DNA of 60,000 bases from an uncultured Prevotellaceae bacterium (GTDB lineage: Bacteria; Bacteroidota; Bacteroidia; Bacteroidales; Bacteroidaceae): positions 1 through 60,000 of the forward strand of contig CAMVKN010000017.1 in assembly GCA_947168045.1 (NCBI GenBank), written 5' to 3'. The position numbers were made by a program, and so were the translations under genes. A model generated the notes under the pieces. The model was not told the origin of the DNA. It saw only the letters and a list, made by a program, of their open reading frames with translations, and ran no database searches. Positions 1 to 8,995 of this stretch are shown one piece after another; positions within the stretch are counted from its first letter, which is position 1, and each line of letters opens with the position of its first letter.

Positions 1-153
1 TCGGCACTTTATGAGATTATCTCCATGAGTTATTCCAATAAGTCAATGAGTTATTGGAATAAGTCAATGAGTTATTGGAATAAGTCAATGAGATAAATAA
101 GTCCCACGGCGTGGGATTTTTTTTCTCATGGAGATAATTCCGTAAAGTGCCGA
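1..153. repeat. Inverted-repeat unit with 29-nt ends and tandem GGAATAAGT core
   Basis: Positions 1-29 and 125-153 are imperfect inverted copies of each other (CTCATGGAGATAATTC...AAGTGCCGA on one side). Between them lies a tandem array built on GAGTTATTGGAATAAGTCA, repeated about three times, followed by a short hairpin around CCCACGGCGTGGGATTTTTTTT near 102-124 that resembles an intrinsic terminator. The 29-nt arm at 125-153 recurs exactly at 17359-17387. No gene is visible here. Confidence 0.8.
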
Positions 154-173
154 GGGCTGACCGTCGCGGCAGA

Positions 174-220
174 ACTATATACTCCCCTCCCCCCCGCGGG
201 AGGGGTCGGGGGTGGGGCTG
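174..220 (+). repeat. C-rich palindromic element, copy A
   Basis: The head ACTATATACTCCCCTCC is followed by a GGGAGGGG complement and a G-rich tail (GTCGGGGGTGGGG). It is the same unit as the copies at 3736, 12321, 12421, 32942 and 58227. It lies between genes and runs directly into a GTGCAC-type module. Confidence 0.85.
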
Positions 221-330
221 GTGCACTTGGTGCACGATCAGGTGCACCAAAAATAACTTTGGTGCACCAATCAACAACTTGCAAGTCAGCCGGTTAAGAG
301 CCATAGGTGCACTTAGTGCGCCAATTCACG
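221..330 (+). repeat. GTGCAC / ACTTGCAAGT repeat module, copy 1
   Basis: The module has several GGTGCAC words, a central perfect palindrome ACTTGCAAGT at 277-286, then GGTTAAGAGCC and GGTGCACTTAGTGC. The same order of words is found at 32990-33090 and, inverted, at 32545-32645. Nothing here looks coding. Confidence 0.8.
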
Positions 331-351
331 CGCGTGTGCAGCGGGCATGGT

Positions 352-1101
352 CTATGACAGCAGCTGGGTGAGGAACACGTCGCTGAAGAGAATGAGCATG
401 CTGGAGGCCACGACGGCATTGGTGGAAGCCTTGCCCACGTTGATGCTGCCGCCCTCGACGGTGTAGCCGTAGAAAGCAGGGACGGAGCTGATGATGAAGG
501 CGAAGAACTGGCTCTTGATGATGCTCATCCACAGGAACCACGGCACAAAGGAGTGTTGCAGCCCCTGCGTGAGGTCGTCGGGCGAGATGATATGCCCGAT
601 GTAGGCGGTGCCATAGGCACCGACGATGCCCATGGCGCTGGAGAAGATGACGAGGATGGGCATGATGGTGAGCATGCCCAGAATCTTGGGCAGGATGAGA
701 TAGCAGGCTGAGTTCACGCCCATGATGTCGAGGGCGTCAATCTGCTGCGTGACACGCATGGTGCCCAGCTCGGAGGCGATGTTCGACCCCACCTTGCCGG
801 CCAGGATGAGACACATGATGCTGCTGGAGAACTCGAGCAGCATGATTTCGCGCGTGGTATAGCCCGCCACCCACCGCGGCATCCAGGGCGACTCAATGTT
901 CATCTTCATCTGGATGCAGATGACGGCTCCGATGAAGAACGAGATGAGCAGCACGATGCCGATGGAGTTGATGCCGAGCTGGGCCATGTCCTTGACATAC
1001 TGCTTGCCGAACATGCGCATGCGCTCAGGCATGCTGAAGGTGCGCCCCATCAGCATCAGGTAGCGGCCAAAGGTGGTAAGGTATCGTTGGAGCAACTTCA
1101 T
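352..1101 (-). CDS. mlaE: MlaE/YrbE-family ABC transporter permease
   Basis: This 249-residue integral membrane protein matches the MlaE (YrbE, DUF140) family, the permease of phospholipid/lipid-trafficking ABC systems linked to MCE proteins. Visible signatures are the N-terminal amphipathic part before 'GINSIGIVLLISFFIGAVICIQ', the conserved 'TREIMLLEFSSSIMCLILAGKVGSNIASELGTMRVTQQIDAL' region (paraphrased family core: AGK-GS--A-ELG-M-V--QIDA) and several hydrophobic helices. The start at 1101 is chosen because the family homology begins there and a perfect promoter lies 8 nt upstream; an in-frame extension to 1350 would run through that promoter. Partner ATPase and MCE genes normally follow the permease, but the 351 bases to the window edge hold only repeats, so they are farther away or elsewhere. 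Confidence 0.9.
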   Translation of the reverse strand: MKLLQRYLTTFGRYLMLMGRTFSMPERMRMFGKQYVKDMAQLGINSIGIVLLISFFIGAVICIQMKMNIESPWMPRWVAGYTTREIMLLEFSSSIMCLILAGKVGSNIASELGTMRVTQQIDALDIMGVNSACYLILPKILGMLTIMPILVIFSSAMGIVGAYGTAYIGHIISPDDLTQGLQHSFVPWFLWMSIIKSQFFAFIISSVPAFYGYTVEGGSINVGKASTNAVVASSMLILFSDVFLTQLLS

Positions 1102-1109
1102 TTCGGCTG

Positions 1110-1140
1110 CAAAAGTACAAATAAGCAGGCGAAAAGCAAA
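1110..1140 (-). promoter_or_regulatory. Promoter of mlaE (TTTG-N19-TACTTTTG)
   Basis: On the minus strand TTTG (1140-1137) is followed after 19 nt by TACTTTTG (1117-1110), a perfect Bacteroidetes sigma-ABfr-type promoter. Only 8 nt separate the -7 box from the ATG, so the transcript should be nearly leaderless. Confidence 0.8.
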
Positions 1141-1185
1141 ATAAAAAGCAGAAAACTTTGCAACCGAATTGCAAAAAGAACCTAC

Positions 1186-1193
1186 TACCTTTG
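1186..1193 (+). promoter_or_regulatory. -7 box of the P-ATPase gene
   Basis: TACCTTTG matches the TAnnTTTG consensus 29 nt before the ATG at 1223. No well-spaced -33 TTTG is obvious. It is divergent from the mlaE promoter. Confidence 0.6.
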
Positions 1194-1222
1194 CAGCCAG
1201 AAAGAACAAAAACGACAGAAAC

Positions 1223-3196
1223 ATGGCAAACGAACACACACATGAGCACGAACATGAGCACAGCCTGCGCCACCAACTGGCGGTGATAGGAGGCACGGCC
1301 GTGCTGCTGGCCGCAGCCATGGCGGTGGAACACCACACGACGCTGTCCACATGGCAGTTGCTGCTGGTCTACCTCCTACCCTATCTGCTGGCAGGCCACG
1401 AGACCCTGGAGGAGGCCTTCGAGGGCATCGTTCACGGCGACTGGTTCAACGAGCACTTCCTGATGACGGTGGCCACCGCCGGTGCCCTGGCCATCGGGTT
1501 CCTGCCCGGCGCCGAGCCACAGATGGCCGAGGCCGTCTTCGTCATGCTCTTCTTCCAGGTGGGCGAGCTCTTTGAGGGCTACGCCGAGGGCAAGAGCCGC
1601 CAAGGCATTGCACACCTGATGGAGATGCGCCCCGACACGGCCACCATTGAAGAGAAGGACGGAGAGGGCCGGCCGTGCGAGAAGACCGTCAGCCCCGACA
1701 TGGTGGCGGTGGGACAGACCGTCGTGGTGCGCCCCGGCGAGAAGGTGCCCCTGGACGGCGTCATCACCGATGGCAGCACCACGCTGAACACCATGGCGCT
1801 GACAGGCGAGAGCATGCCGCGCCAGGCCGACGAGGGCGACGAGGTGCTCTCTGGCTGCATCAACCTGACAGGCGTCATACGCCTGCGCGTCACGAAGGTG
1901 TTTGGTGAGAGCACGTTCTCAAAAATCATACACTTGGTAGAGGATGCCGGCGAGCACAAGTCGAAGAGCGAGGCCTTCATCACCCGCTTTGCACGCATCT
2001 ACACGCCGGTGGTGGTGGTGCTGGCGCTGCTCATCGCCATCATCCCGCCAGTGGTGGCATCGCTCACCGGCCAGCAGCCCTTCAGCATGGCGTTCACCAC
2101 CTGGGCCTATCGTGCCCTGCTGTTCCTGGTGGTGTCGTGCCCCTGCGCCCTGGTCATCAGCGTGCCGCTGACGTTCTTCGGCGGCATCGGCGGTGCCTCG
2201 CGCCACGGCATCCTCATCAAGGGTGCCAACTATATCGACGTGCTGGCCCAGACGGGGACAGTGGTGTTCGACAAGACGGGGACGCTGACCGAGGGCCAGT
2301 TTGCCGTCAGCGCCGTGCACCCCGAGAGCTACGACGAGCGGCAGCTGCTGCACTTGGCCGCCCACGTGGAGCACTTCTCACAGCACCCCATCGGCGCCGC
2401 CCTGCGCGCCGCCTTTCCCGAGGAAGGCACCGACGGCTGCGAGGTGAGCCAGGTGGAGGAGGTGGCCGGCCGTGGCATCCGTGCCTGCGTGGGCGGCAAG
2501 ACGGTGTGCGTGGGCAACACGAAGATGATGGACGACATCGGTGTGCGCTGGCACGACTGCACCCACAGCGGCACCATCATCCATGTGGCCATCGACGGCA
2601 TCTACGCCGGACATATCGTCATCAACGACCGCATCAAGGACGACAGCCTGGAGGCCATCAACGGTCTGCGCCGCCAGGGGGTGAGCCGCACGGTGATGCT
2701 CAGCGGCGACCGTCAGGAGGTGGTGCAGCACGTGGCCACACAGTTAGGCATCGACACATGGCAGGCCGAGCTGCTGCCTGCCGGAAAGGTGGAATACATG
2801 AAGCAGCTCAAATCTCAAACCTCAAATCTCAAATCCCAAATCGCTTTCGTGGGCGACGGCATCAACGATGCGCCGGTGCTGGCCCTGGCCGACGTGGGCA
2901 TCGCCATGGGTGCCATGGGCAGCGATGCCGCCATCGATGCTGCCGACGTGGTGCTGATGGACGACCGGCCCTCGCGGCTGCCGATGGCCATCGCCATTGC
3001 CCGCCGCACGCTGCACATAGCCCGACAGAACATAGCGCTGGCCATCGGCATCAAGGTGGCCGTGCTGCTGCTGGCCGTCATGGGACTGGCCACCATGTGG
3101 ATGGCCGTCTTCGCCGACGTGGGCGTCACCGTCCTGGCTGTGTTCAATGCCATGCGTGCACTGAGCACCGTCAGCGCTGCTGAAGGTCGTGCGTAG
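1223..3196 (+). CDS. Heavy-metal (Zn/Cd/Co-type) P1B ATPase
   Basis: This 657-residue pump should export a soft divalent metal across the inner membrane. It starts with a His/Glu-rich tail (HTHEHEHEH) and has no N-terminal HMA domain. Then come membrane helices, the actuator motif (TGES), the metal-site helix 'SCPCALVIS' with the CPC motif, the phosphorylation motif DKTGTLT, the P1B-specific HP dipeptide in 'SQHPIGAAL', and the hinge motif GDGINDAP. The start at 1223 follows a -7 box. Residues about 529-540 ([11 protein letters not shown]), just before the GDGIND hinge, are encoded by a 7-nt tandem repeat and look like an insertion. The 3' end overlaps the convergent gene by 26 bp. The metal is inferred from the CPC motif and the His tail and is not proven. 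Confidence 0.93.
   Translation: MANEHTHEHEHEHSLRHQLAVIGGTAVLLAAAMAVEHHTTLSTWQLLLVYLLPYLLAGHETLEEAFEGIVHGDWFNEHFLMTVATAGALAIGFLPGAEPQMAEAVFVMLFFQVGELFEGYAEGKSRQGIAHLMEMRPDTATIEEKDGEGRPCEKTVSPDMVAVGQTVVVRPGEKVPLDGVITDGSTTLNTMALTGESMPRQADEGDEVLSGCINLTGVIRLRVTKVFGESTFSKIIHLVEDAGEHKSKSEAFITRFARIYTPVVVVLALLIAIIPPVVASLTGQQPFSMAFTTWAYRALLFLVVSCPCALVISVPLTFFGGIGGASRHGILIKGANYIDVLAQTGTVVFDKTGTLTEGQFAVSAVHPESYDERQLLHLAAHVEHFSQHPIGAALRAAFPEEGTDGCEVSQVEEVAGRGIRACVGGKTVCVGNTKMMDDIGVRWHDCTHSGTIIHVAIDGIYAGHIVINDRIKDDSLEAINGLRRQGVSRTVMLSGDRQEVVQHVATQLGIDTWQAELLPAGKVEYMKQLKSQTSNLKSQIAFVGDGINDAPVLALADVGIAMGAMGSDAAIDAADVVLMDDRPSRLPMAIAIARRTLHIARQNIALAIGIKVAVLLLAVMGLATMWMAVFADVGVTVLAVFNAMRALSTVSAAEGRA
2808..2842 (+). 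repeat. In-frame 7-nt tandem repeat (CTCAAAT)5
   Basis: About five copies of CTCAAAT or one-base variants lie inside the P-ATPase gene and encode a Ser/Gln/Asn/Leu-rich stretch absent from the usual motif spacing before GDGIND. Confidence 0.85.
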
Positions 3197-5027
3197 TGCG
3201 TTGCAACATGGCCTGGCTGACGCGTAGCAAGCGGTCAGCATCAGTGCCGTCGCTGACGATGAAGCGGCGGGCATCGAAGTCGTAAAGCGCATGGCCCGTG
3301 GAGTCAACAATCCACTGTGCATTATAATAGTTGTGGACCGCCGTGGGATAGGTATAGGTGGCCGACAGCACGTCGCGGCTGAAGGCAAAGTCGGCGTGGG
3401 GCAGCTGCAGCTGTCCTAACAGCGTGGCGGCCATGTCGCTCTGGTTGCAAATCAGGTCCACCTGTCGCGGTTCCTTCACCGCTCCGCCAATCCACAGCAT
3501 GGGGATATGGTTCTTCAGCAGCGGCGTTGACTGGTCTATGCGTCCGTGGTTGATGCCGTGGTCAGCGGTGATGACAATGAGCAGGTCGCGCCAGGCCGGC
3601 GTCTGCTTCAGCCGCTGCACGAAGTCGAAGAGACAGTCGTCGACGTATGCAAAGGCGTTGAGCACCTCGTCGTCCATCTTCTGCACCGGCACGTCCCACG
3701 GCTCGTGCGAAGAGAGCGTGGAGTAGCCAAAAAGCGCCCCACCCCCGGCCCCTCCCATTGAGGGAGGGGAGTATATAGACTTGTCGTCAGTATATTCAGC
3801 AGCAATTTCCTGGTAGAGGGTGTTGAACGTGATGTCATCGCGCACGCCCCACTTAGCCGAGTGACGCTCGCCGATGCTGTAGTCGTCCATGCTGATGAGC
3901 CGCTGCCAGCCGCTGCTGATGAGATAGCTGCGCATGTTGGTGAAGTTGATGTCGCCACCATAGAGATAGGCCGTCTGATAGCCCTCGTGCTGCAGCGTAC
4001 TGGCAATGGACGGCAGGGTACGGCTCTTCTCAGGCATCTTCATCACTGACACGCTGGGGAACGACGGGTAGCCGCTCAGCGTGCACACCGTGCCACGGTC
4101 GGTGCGCCACGAGTTGGCATAGCAACGACTGAAGTTGATGCCCTCGTGCTTCAGCTGCTGCAAGTGAGGCATGGCCTCGGCGAACTGCTCGCCGGCACTC
4201 TCCAAGAGGATGATGACGATGTTGGGGCGCGTGGTGGTGAGCAGCGTGTCAATGGCAGTGCTCTCCGTGGTGTAGACATTGGCCGTCAGTTGCTGGCACT
4301 CTTTATCGTCCATGAAGTCATACTGCGAGAGGTCGCCTAACTGATGGCCGAGCGAGTAGAGAAAGCTGAACACAGGATTGACGGCCGCATGGTTGAGAAA
4401 CTGGTTCTGAGCGTAGTACACCTGCCCGATGTTGGTGGTCGACTCGCCCAGGCCACCACGTATGCCAATGACCATGATGGGGATGAGCAGGAGGTGGAGC
4501 AAAGCAAGGCGAACAGAAGACCCTGCAGGGAGGGGCTGGGGGGTGGGTCTCTGGGGAATGGGTCTACTGCTTTTGTCATACAGCAGGAAGATGACGACGG
4601 TGAGCGCCGCCACAAGAAAGAAGCGCACCAACAGGTAGCCCACAGAGACACTCTGGGTGATGCCCTCGGGCTGCGACAGGTATTGCAGGCACGAGGCATC
4701 GAGCTTGAACCCCCAGAAGGGGTAGAGACTGGTGTCGGCCACGAAGGCCAGGGCGAAAGCGAAGGCCACGATGGCAAAATAGACCGTCAGCACCCACCGC
4801 GAGACCCTGACCCAGAGGCTGGCGAGGCTCACCAGGAAGGGCACGATGAGGAAGTAGAGTGCCGTGGAGAGGTCGAGCGTCAGGCCATGACGCAGCACGT
4901 CGAAATAGTCCAACGCGCTGACGCCATGGCCTGCGCCGTTGCACAGCATGAACACCACCTTGGCCAACAGAAACAGGAGCACCGTCAGCCCGTAGATGCG
5001 CAGCAGGAAGAGGAGACGCTGCTTCAT
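3171..5027 (-). CDS. LtaS/MdoB-type phosphoglycerol transferase (sulfatase fold)
   Basis: This 618-residue protein has about five N-terminal membrane helices (to about residue 200) followed by an extracytoplasmic alkaline-phosphatase/sulfatase domain. Metal and catalytic signatures are visible: 'LLESAGEQF' (metal Glu), a catalytic Thr candidate in '[15 protein letters not shown]', a His in 'SSHEPW', and '[10 protein letters not shown]' (metal Asp/His). The family transfers phosphoglycerol or phosphoethanolamine onto envelope glycans or lipids. Residues about 410-431 ([17 protein letters not shown]) are an in-frame C-rich palindromic element; residues about 160-170 (PTPQPLPAG) look like a second, partial one. 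The start codon overlaps the stop of the upstream M16 gene by ATGA, so the two are probably cotranscribed. The exact substrate is unknown. Confidence 0.9.
   Translation of the reverse strand: MKQRLLFLLRIYGLTVLLFLLAKVVFMLCNGAGHGVSALDYFDVLRHGLTLDLSTALYFLIVPFLVSLASLWVRVSRWVLTVYFAIVAFAFALAFVADTSLYPFWGFKLDASCLQYLSQPEGITQSVSVGYLLVRFFLVAALTVVIFLLYDKSSRPIPQRPTPQPLPAGSSVRLALLHLLLIPIMVIGIRGGLGESTTNIGQVYYAQNQFLNHAAVNPVFSFLYSLGHQLGDLSQYDFMDDKECQQLTANVYTTESTAIDTLLTTTRPNIVIILLESAGEQFAEAMPHLQQLKHEGINFSRCYANSWRTDRGTVCTLSGYPSFPSVSVMKMPEKSRTLPSIASTLQHEGYQTAYLYGGDINFTNMRSYLISSGWQRLISMDDYSIGERHSAKWGVRDDITFNTLYQEIAAEYTDDKSIYSPPSMGGAGGGALFGYSTLSSHEPWDVPVQKMDDEVLNAFAYVDDCLFDFVQRLKQTPAWRDLLIVITADHGINHGRIDQSTPLLKNHIPMLWIGGAVKEPRQVDLICNQSDMAATLLGQLQLPHADFAFSRDVLSATYTYPTAVHNYYNAQWIVDSTGHALYDFDARRFIVSDGTDADRLLRVSQAMLQRTTHDLQQR
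3736..3803 (-). repeat. C-rich palindromic element, copy B (in frame, LtaS-like gene)
   Basis: It shares about 65 nt with copy F (12321-12390), differing at only a few positions: tail CCCACCCCCGGCCCCTCCC, loop, GGGAGGGGAGTATATAG, then a 30-nt extension (ACTTGTCGTCAGTAT...TTCAGCAG). Both copies are read in the same frame, giving [17 protein letters not shown]. Confidence 0.92.
4519..4550 (+). repeat. C-rich element, partial copy C
   Basis: GCAGGGAGGGGCTGGG plus GGGTGGGTCT matches the right half (arm and tail) of the palindrome. It lies in the linker between the membrane and catalytic parts of the LtaS-like protein. Confidence 0.6.
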
Positions 5028-7870
5028 TTGCTCAGCATGGTCACCTCTATGCGAATGCCGTTCTGCAACAGCTGGCGTGCCACCTGCTGCACGTCGAGGG
5101 CGGTCATCTGACGCACCATGTCGCAGTAGCCCGTGTCAAAGTCGGCATCGTCGTCCAGCTCGTGCCACATCACGTAGTCCCAGTAGTCGTTGGTGATGGC
5201 CATCTGCTGGTACTGCTTCAGCAGGTATTCGCGCACCTTCTCCATCGACGTGGGCTCGGGCCCCCGGTCGGCAATGTTCTTCAGTTGCTGATAGACGATG
5301 GGGTTCAGCTCCTCATAGCGTGTGGGGTCTGCGTTGTACGAGATGCGCATCATGGCGTTGGGGCTGTCCTGCTTGTCAAGGTCAAACTCAACACTGACGC
5401 CGTAGGTGCCGCCCTTCTCCTCACGCACGGAGTCGGTATAGGCGATGCTCAGGGTGCGCTTGAGGAAGTCGAGGGCGAGGTCGTTCTTCGGCGTGAACGC
5501 CATGTCGGCCACATAGAAGATGCTGACATTGGCCAGCGGCGTGGCCATAGGCTTGGTGAACACGTGGACGCCGTCCTTTGCCACCACCTGGGGGATGACC
5601 TGAGACTTGGGAGATGAGAGCGGAGAGTTGACAGACTTGTCAGCAGGCAGGCTGGCCAGATACTTACAGATGAGCGGACGCAGCTCGTCGAGCGACATGG
5701 CTCCGATGATGACGGTCCTGAAGTCGGCGGCATTGCTGAAGCTCTGCTGGTACAGCTCGAACATACGGTCATAGTCAGCGCGTGCCAGTCGGGCCTGCGA
5801 CATCGGCTCCAGACGGGGGTGATGGCCATAGAGGATGGCGGTGATGCTGTCGTTGTAGTCCACGCGCGGTGAGGCGTTGCGGTTGTTCAGGAAGGAGTGG
5901 GTGCGGTTGCGCAGTGCCTCATAGGCCACGGTGTCGCGGCGCGGCTGGGCAAAGTAGAGGTAGACGAGCTGCATCATGGCCTCGGTGTCCTTCAGCGAGG
6001 CCCCGCCGGTGATGCTGCGGCTGCGGCTGCCTACGCTGGGCGACACACGGACGCTGCGCCCGTTGAGCACCTTGCGCAGCTGGGTGGCATCCCACTGGCC
6101 CACGCCGCCGTCGGTCACGGCACTGGTCAGCAGCGAGAAGTTGTCGATGTCCTCGTCGCCAAACAGGCTGGTACCGCCGTCGGCACGCATCTTCAGCTGC
6201 ACGACATTGGAGTTGAAGTCCGTCTGACGCACATACACCTTCATGCCGTTGCTGAGGGTCAGCTCGGTAAAGCCGTGCTTCCACACCTTCTCGCTGACGA
6301 TGGTGCCAGCCTGGGGCTGCTGCGTGAGCAGGTCGGTGCCAAGCTGCTGGTCGGCCACGGCAGCATACTGCTGGCGCTGGGTGGCCAGGATGACATCCTC
6401 AATCTGCTGTTCGGTGGGCAGGGGTACACTCGCCTTATCTGGCGCATACATGATGAAGACCTGGTTCTGGTCGGTGATGAGCCGACGCACGGCCTCGTTC
6501 ACCTCGTCGAGGGTCACCTCGCGCTCAAACTTCTGCGTCAGCTCCCACTGCGTGTCGGGCGAGATGAGTGGCTCGCCTTCGAGGAAGTGCTCGGTGCACT
6601 GGCTGACGAGCTTCGAGTTCTTGCGGTCGTCGCGCTCGTTGTATTTACGCTCGTCGTGGTTGCGGCGTATGGACTTGGCATAGGCCAGCTCAGACGGGGT
6701 GAAGCCCTGCTGACGAGCCTGCTCGCAGGCAGCCACGGCACTGATGATGCCGCCCAGGATGTTCTCCTGCTTACAGCTGATGCTCAGCGAGAAGGCATCC
6801 TTGGTGCGTGAGAGGAAGAAAGCCGATGCACGGGCGGTGCTGCTCTGGAAGGGGGGCACTGGCTGCTGCTTCAGCTCCGTGAGCCGCTGGTTGAGCATGT
6901 GGCCGATGAGCAGGTCGATGTAGCCATCGCGCATGTACTGCTCGGTGTTCTTCTCGTTATCAGGCGTTGCCGGCCGCTTCATGTAGAGGTGGCACAGCAC
7001 GATGGGCTGCTCCTTGTCCTTCTCGATGGCCACAATCATGCTGTCGTTGTCGCTGACGGGATAGTAGATGCGCTCGGCACGCTGCTTGGGCAGGGGAATG
7101 TCGGCAAACATCTTCTTGATTTTCTTCTCCATCTTGTCCACGTCAATGTCGCCGACGACGATGACGGCCTGCAGGTCAGGACGGTACCACTTCTGGTAGT
7201 AGTCGCGCAGGTCCTGATAGGCGAAGTTGTCGACGATGTCCATCGACCCGATGGGCATGCAGTCTTCATACTTCGTGCCCTTATACACCTTCGGCATGGC
7301 GTTCTCCATCAGTCGCTGCACGGCGCGGCCGGCGCGGCGTGTGCGCCACTCCTCGTGTATGACACCACGCTCCTTGTCTATCTCGGCGTCCTCAAGGAGC
7401 AGGAAGTGGCTCCAGTCGTGCAGCACCAGGAGGCACGAGTCGGCTATGCCCTCGCGTTTCAGCGGTGCCGAGCCGATGTGGTAGACGGTCTCGTCAATGC
7501 TGGTATAGGCATTGAGGTTGGCACCGAACTTCACGCCGATGGTCTCGCACCAGGGCACGATGCCCAGGCCCCCCTTCCGTCCCCCCGAAGGGGAGGAGGC
7601 CCCGGGGAAGTGCTTCGTGCCGTTGAAGGCCATGTGCTCAAGGAAGTGTGCCAGGCCGCGCTGGCGTGGCTCCTCGAGGATGCTGCCCACGCGCTGGGCG
7701 ATATAGAAGTCGGCCAGGCCGGGCTCCTTCGCGTTGTGGCGGATGTAGTACGTCAGTCCGTTCTTCAGCTTGCCCACCCGCACAGCGGGGTCCTGTGGCA
7801 ACGTCGTTTGTGCCGTGGCGCCGACGGCCACCAGCAACAATAGTGAAAGAAGTGTTTTCTTCATATTCAT
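5024..7870 (-). CDS. M16-family zinc metalloprotease (pitrilysin-like), exported
   Basis: A signal peptide (MNMKKTLLSLLLLVAVGATAQ) precedes two M16 halves, about 948 residues in all. The inverted zinc motif HFLEH (residues 75-79) is present, followed later by 'EIDKERGVIHEEWR', which holds the distal zinc-ligand Glu; the second half is the inactive structural repeat. Residues about 91-101 (ASSPSGGRKGG), immediately after the usual NGTKHFPG, are an in-frame C-rich palindromic insertion; the family normally continues straight into the '-PWCETIGVKFGANLNAYTS' segment. Translation could begin at 7870 or 7864; both give the same signal peptide. It overlaps the LtaS-like gene by 4 nt. It probably degrades peptides in the periplasm. 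Confidence 0.93.
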   Translation of the reverse strand: MNMKKTLLSLLLLVAVGATAQTTLPQDPAVRVGKLKNGLTYYIRHNAKEPGLADFYIAQRVGSILEEPRQRGLAHFLEHMAFNGTKHFPGASSPSGGRKGGLGIVPWCETIGVKFGANLNAYTSIDETVYHIGSAPLKREGIADSCLLVLHDWSHFLLLEDAEIDKERGVIHEEWRTRRAGRAVQRLMENAMPKVYKGTKYEDCMPIGSMDIVDNFAYQDLRDYYQKWYRPDLQAVIVVGDIDVDKMEKKIKKMFADIPLPKQRAERIYYPVSDNDSMIVAIEKDKEQPIVLCHLYMKRPATPDNEKNTEQYMRDGYIDLLIGHMLNQRLTELKQQPVPPFQSSTARASAFFLSRTKDAFSLSISCKQENILGGIISAVAACEQARQQGFTPSELAYAKSIRRNHDERKYNERDDRKNSKLVSQCTEHFLEGEPLISPDTQWELTQKFEREVTLDEVNEAVRRLITDQNQVFIMYAPDKASVPLPTEQQIEDVILATQRQQYAAVADQQLGTDLLTQQPQAGTIVSEKVWKHGFTELTLSNGMKVYVRQTDFNSNVVQLKMRADGGTSLFGDEDIDNFSLLTSAVTDGGVGQWDATQLRKVLNGRSVRVSPSVGSRSRSITGGASLKDTEAMMQLVYLYFAQPRRDTVAYEALRNRTHSFLNNRNASPRVDYNDSITAILYGHHPRLEPMSQARLARADYDRMFELYQQSFSNAADFRTVIIGAMSLDELRPLICKYLASLPADKSVNSPLSSPKSQVIPQVVAKDGVHVFTKPMATPLANVSIFYVADMAFTPKNDLALDFLKRTLSIAYTDSVREEKGGTYGVSVEFDLDKQDSPNAMMRISYNADPTRYEELNPIVYQQLKNIADRGPEPTSMEKVREYLLKQYQQMAITNDYWDYVMWHELDDDADFDTGYCDMVRQMTALDVQQVARQLLQNGIRIEVTMLSK
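7568..7607 (-). repeat. C-rich palindromic element, copy D (in frame, M16 peptidase)
   Basis: CCCCTTCCGTCCCCCCGAAG followed by GGGAGGAGGCCCCGGGG forms a strong hairpin and encodes Ser/Gly/Lys-rich residues right after the active-site helix. Confidence 0.85.
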
Positions 7871-7950
7871 AACATTTTCAAACATTCCAATTAAAACCAG
7901 ATGATTAAGGACAGTACTCATGGGCTTCGCACTTCATGCGGCACACTGAC

Positions 7951-8871
7951 CTATTCCGGGTTGTACCCGAAGTTGTTCAGCTCTTTCTGCGACGAGCGCC
8001 AGTCCTTGTCCACCTTGACGAAGACCTCAAGATAGATGTGCTTGCCGAAGAAGCGCTCCAGGGCCTTGCGGGCCTCGGTGCTCACCTTCTTCAGCGCCAC
8101 GCCCTGATGGCCGATGATGATGCCCTTCTGGCTGTCGCGCTCCACGTAGATGACGGCGTTGATATGTATCTGCTTGTCATCCTCCTTGAAACGCTCCACC
8201 ACCACCTCCACGCTGTAGGGAATCTCCTTGTCGTAGAACAGCAGGATTTTCTCGCGGATAATCTCCGAGACGAAGAAGCGGGCGGGCTTGTCGGTCAGCT
8301 GGTCCTTGTCGAAGAAGGCGGGACTCTCAGGCAACAGCTCGCCGATGCGCTTGAGCAGCATGTCGATGCCGAACTTGTTCTTCGCCGAGATGGGCAGTAT
8401 CTCAGCCTTGGGCAACAGCGTGTGCCACTTAGAGACCAAGTCGCCAACAAGTTCTGTCGGTGACTTCCCCTTCCCCCTTTCGGGGGGATTGAGGGGGGCT
8501 TCGTCAATCTTGTTGATAAGCAGGATGATGGGTATGTCGAGCTGCTGCACCTTCTCCAGGAAGTCCATGTTCTTCTCGGGGTTCTCCACCACGTCGGTGA
8601 CATAGAGCAGCACGTCAGCATCGACGAGGGCACTCTCCGAGAAGGCCAGCATCGACTCCTGCAGCTTATAGTTGGGCTTCAGCACACCCGGTGTGTCGCT
8701 GAACACTATCTGCATGTCGTCGGTGTTGACGATGCCCATGATGCGGTGGCGTGTGGTCTGCGCCTTGAACGTGGCAATGCTGATGCGCTCGCCCACCAGC
8801 TGATTCATCAGCGTCGACTTGCCCACATTCGGGTTACCTACTATGTTTACAAATCCTGCTTTATGGCTCAT
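7951..8871 (-). CDS. era: GTPase Era
   Basis: This 306-residue GTPase matures 30S subunits by binding 16S rRNA. GTPase motifs are clear: G1 GNPNVGKST, G3 DTPG, G4 NKID, followed by the C-terminal KH domain with 'IIIGHQGVALKK'. Between NKID and 'GDLVSKWH' lies an extra stretch (APLNPPERGKGKSPTEL, about residues 123-137) encoded by a C-rich palindromic element. Usual Era proteins have only a few residues here. Since Era is generally essential, the insertion must be tolerated. A -7-like box TAAATTTG lies on the minus strand at 8900-8907. Confidence 0.97.
   Translation of the reverse strand: MSHKAGFVNIVGNPNVGKSTLMNQLVGERISIATFKAQTTRHRIMGIVNTDDMQIVFSDTPGVLKPNYKLQESMLAFSESALVDADVLLYVTDVVENPEKNMDFLEKVQQLDIPIILLINKIDEAPLNPPERGKGKSPTELVGDLVSKWHTLLPKAEILPISAKNKFGIDMLLKRIGELLPESPAFFDKDQLTDKPARFFVSEIIREKILLFYDKEIPYSVEVVVERFKEDDKQIHINAVIYVERDSQKGIIIGHQGVALKKVSTEARKALERFFGKHIYLEVFVKVDKDWRSSQKELNNFGYNPE
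8466..8504 (-). repeat. C-rich palindromic element, copy E (in frame, era)
   Basis: CCCCCTTTCGGGGGG is a strong palindrome followed by the tail ATTGAGGGGGGCT. It is a variant of the same family, with arm and tail order conserved but a different core sequence. Confidence 0.85.
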
Positions 8872-8961
8872 ATCTACTATATATATAATAATGAGGCGAC
8901 AAATTTACGCATTTTTTTTCAAATAGGAAACAAGAAAGAAGAAGAAATGAATAATTATTTG

Positions 8962-8969
8962 TACCTTTG
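8962..8969 (+). promoter_or_regulatory. -7 box of the GT25 gene
   Basis: TACCTTTG lies 26 nt before the ATG at 8996. No convincing -33 TTTG is visible. Confidence 0.55.
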
Positions 8970-8995
8970 CACGGAAAAACAAATAAAAACGGCTA

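Noticed and set aside
5897..6811. Long plus-strand open frame opposite the M16 peptidase gene
   Set aside because: It mirrors the codon structure of the real gene, has no promoter or family signature, and is low in Lys/Ile and rich in His/Gly/Leu as expected of a GC-rich shadow frame.
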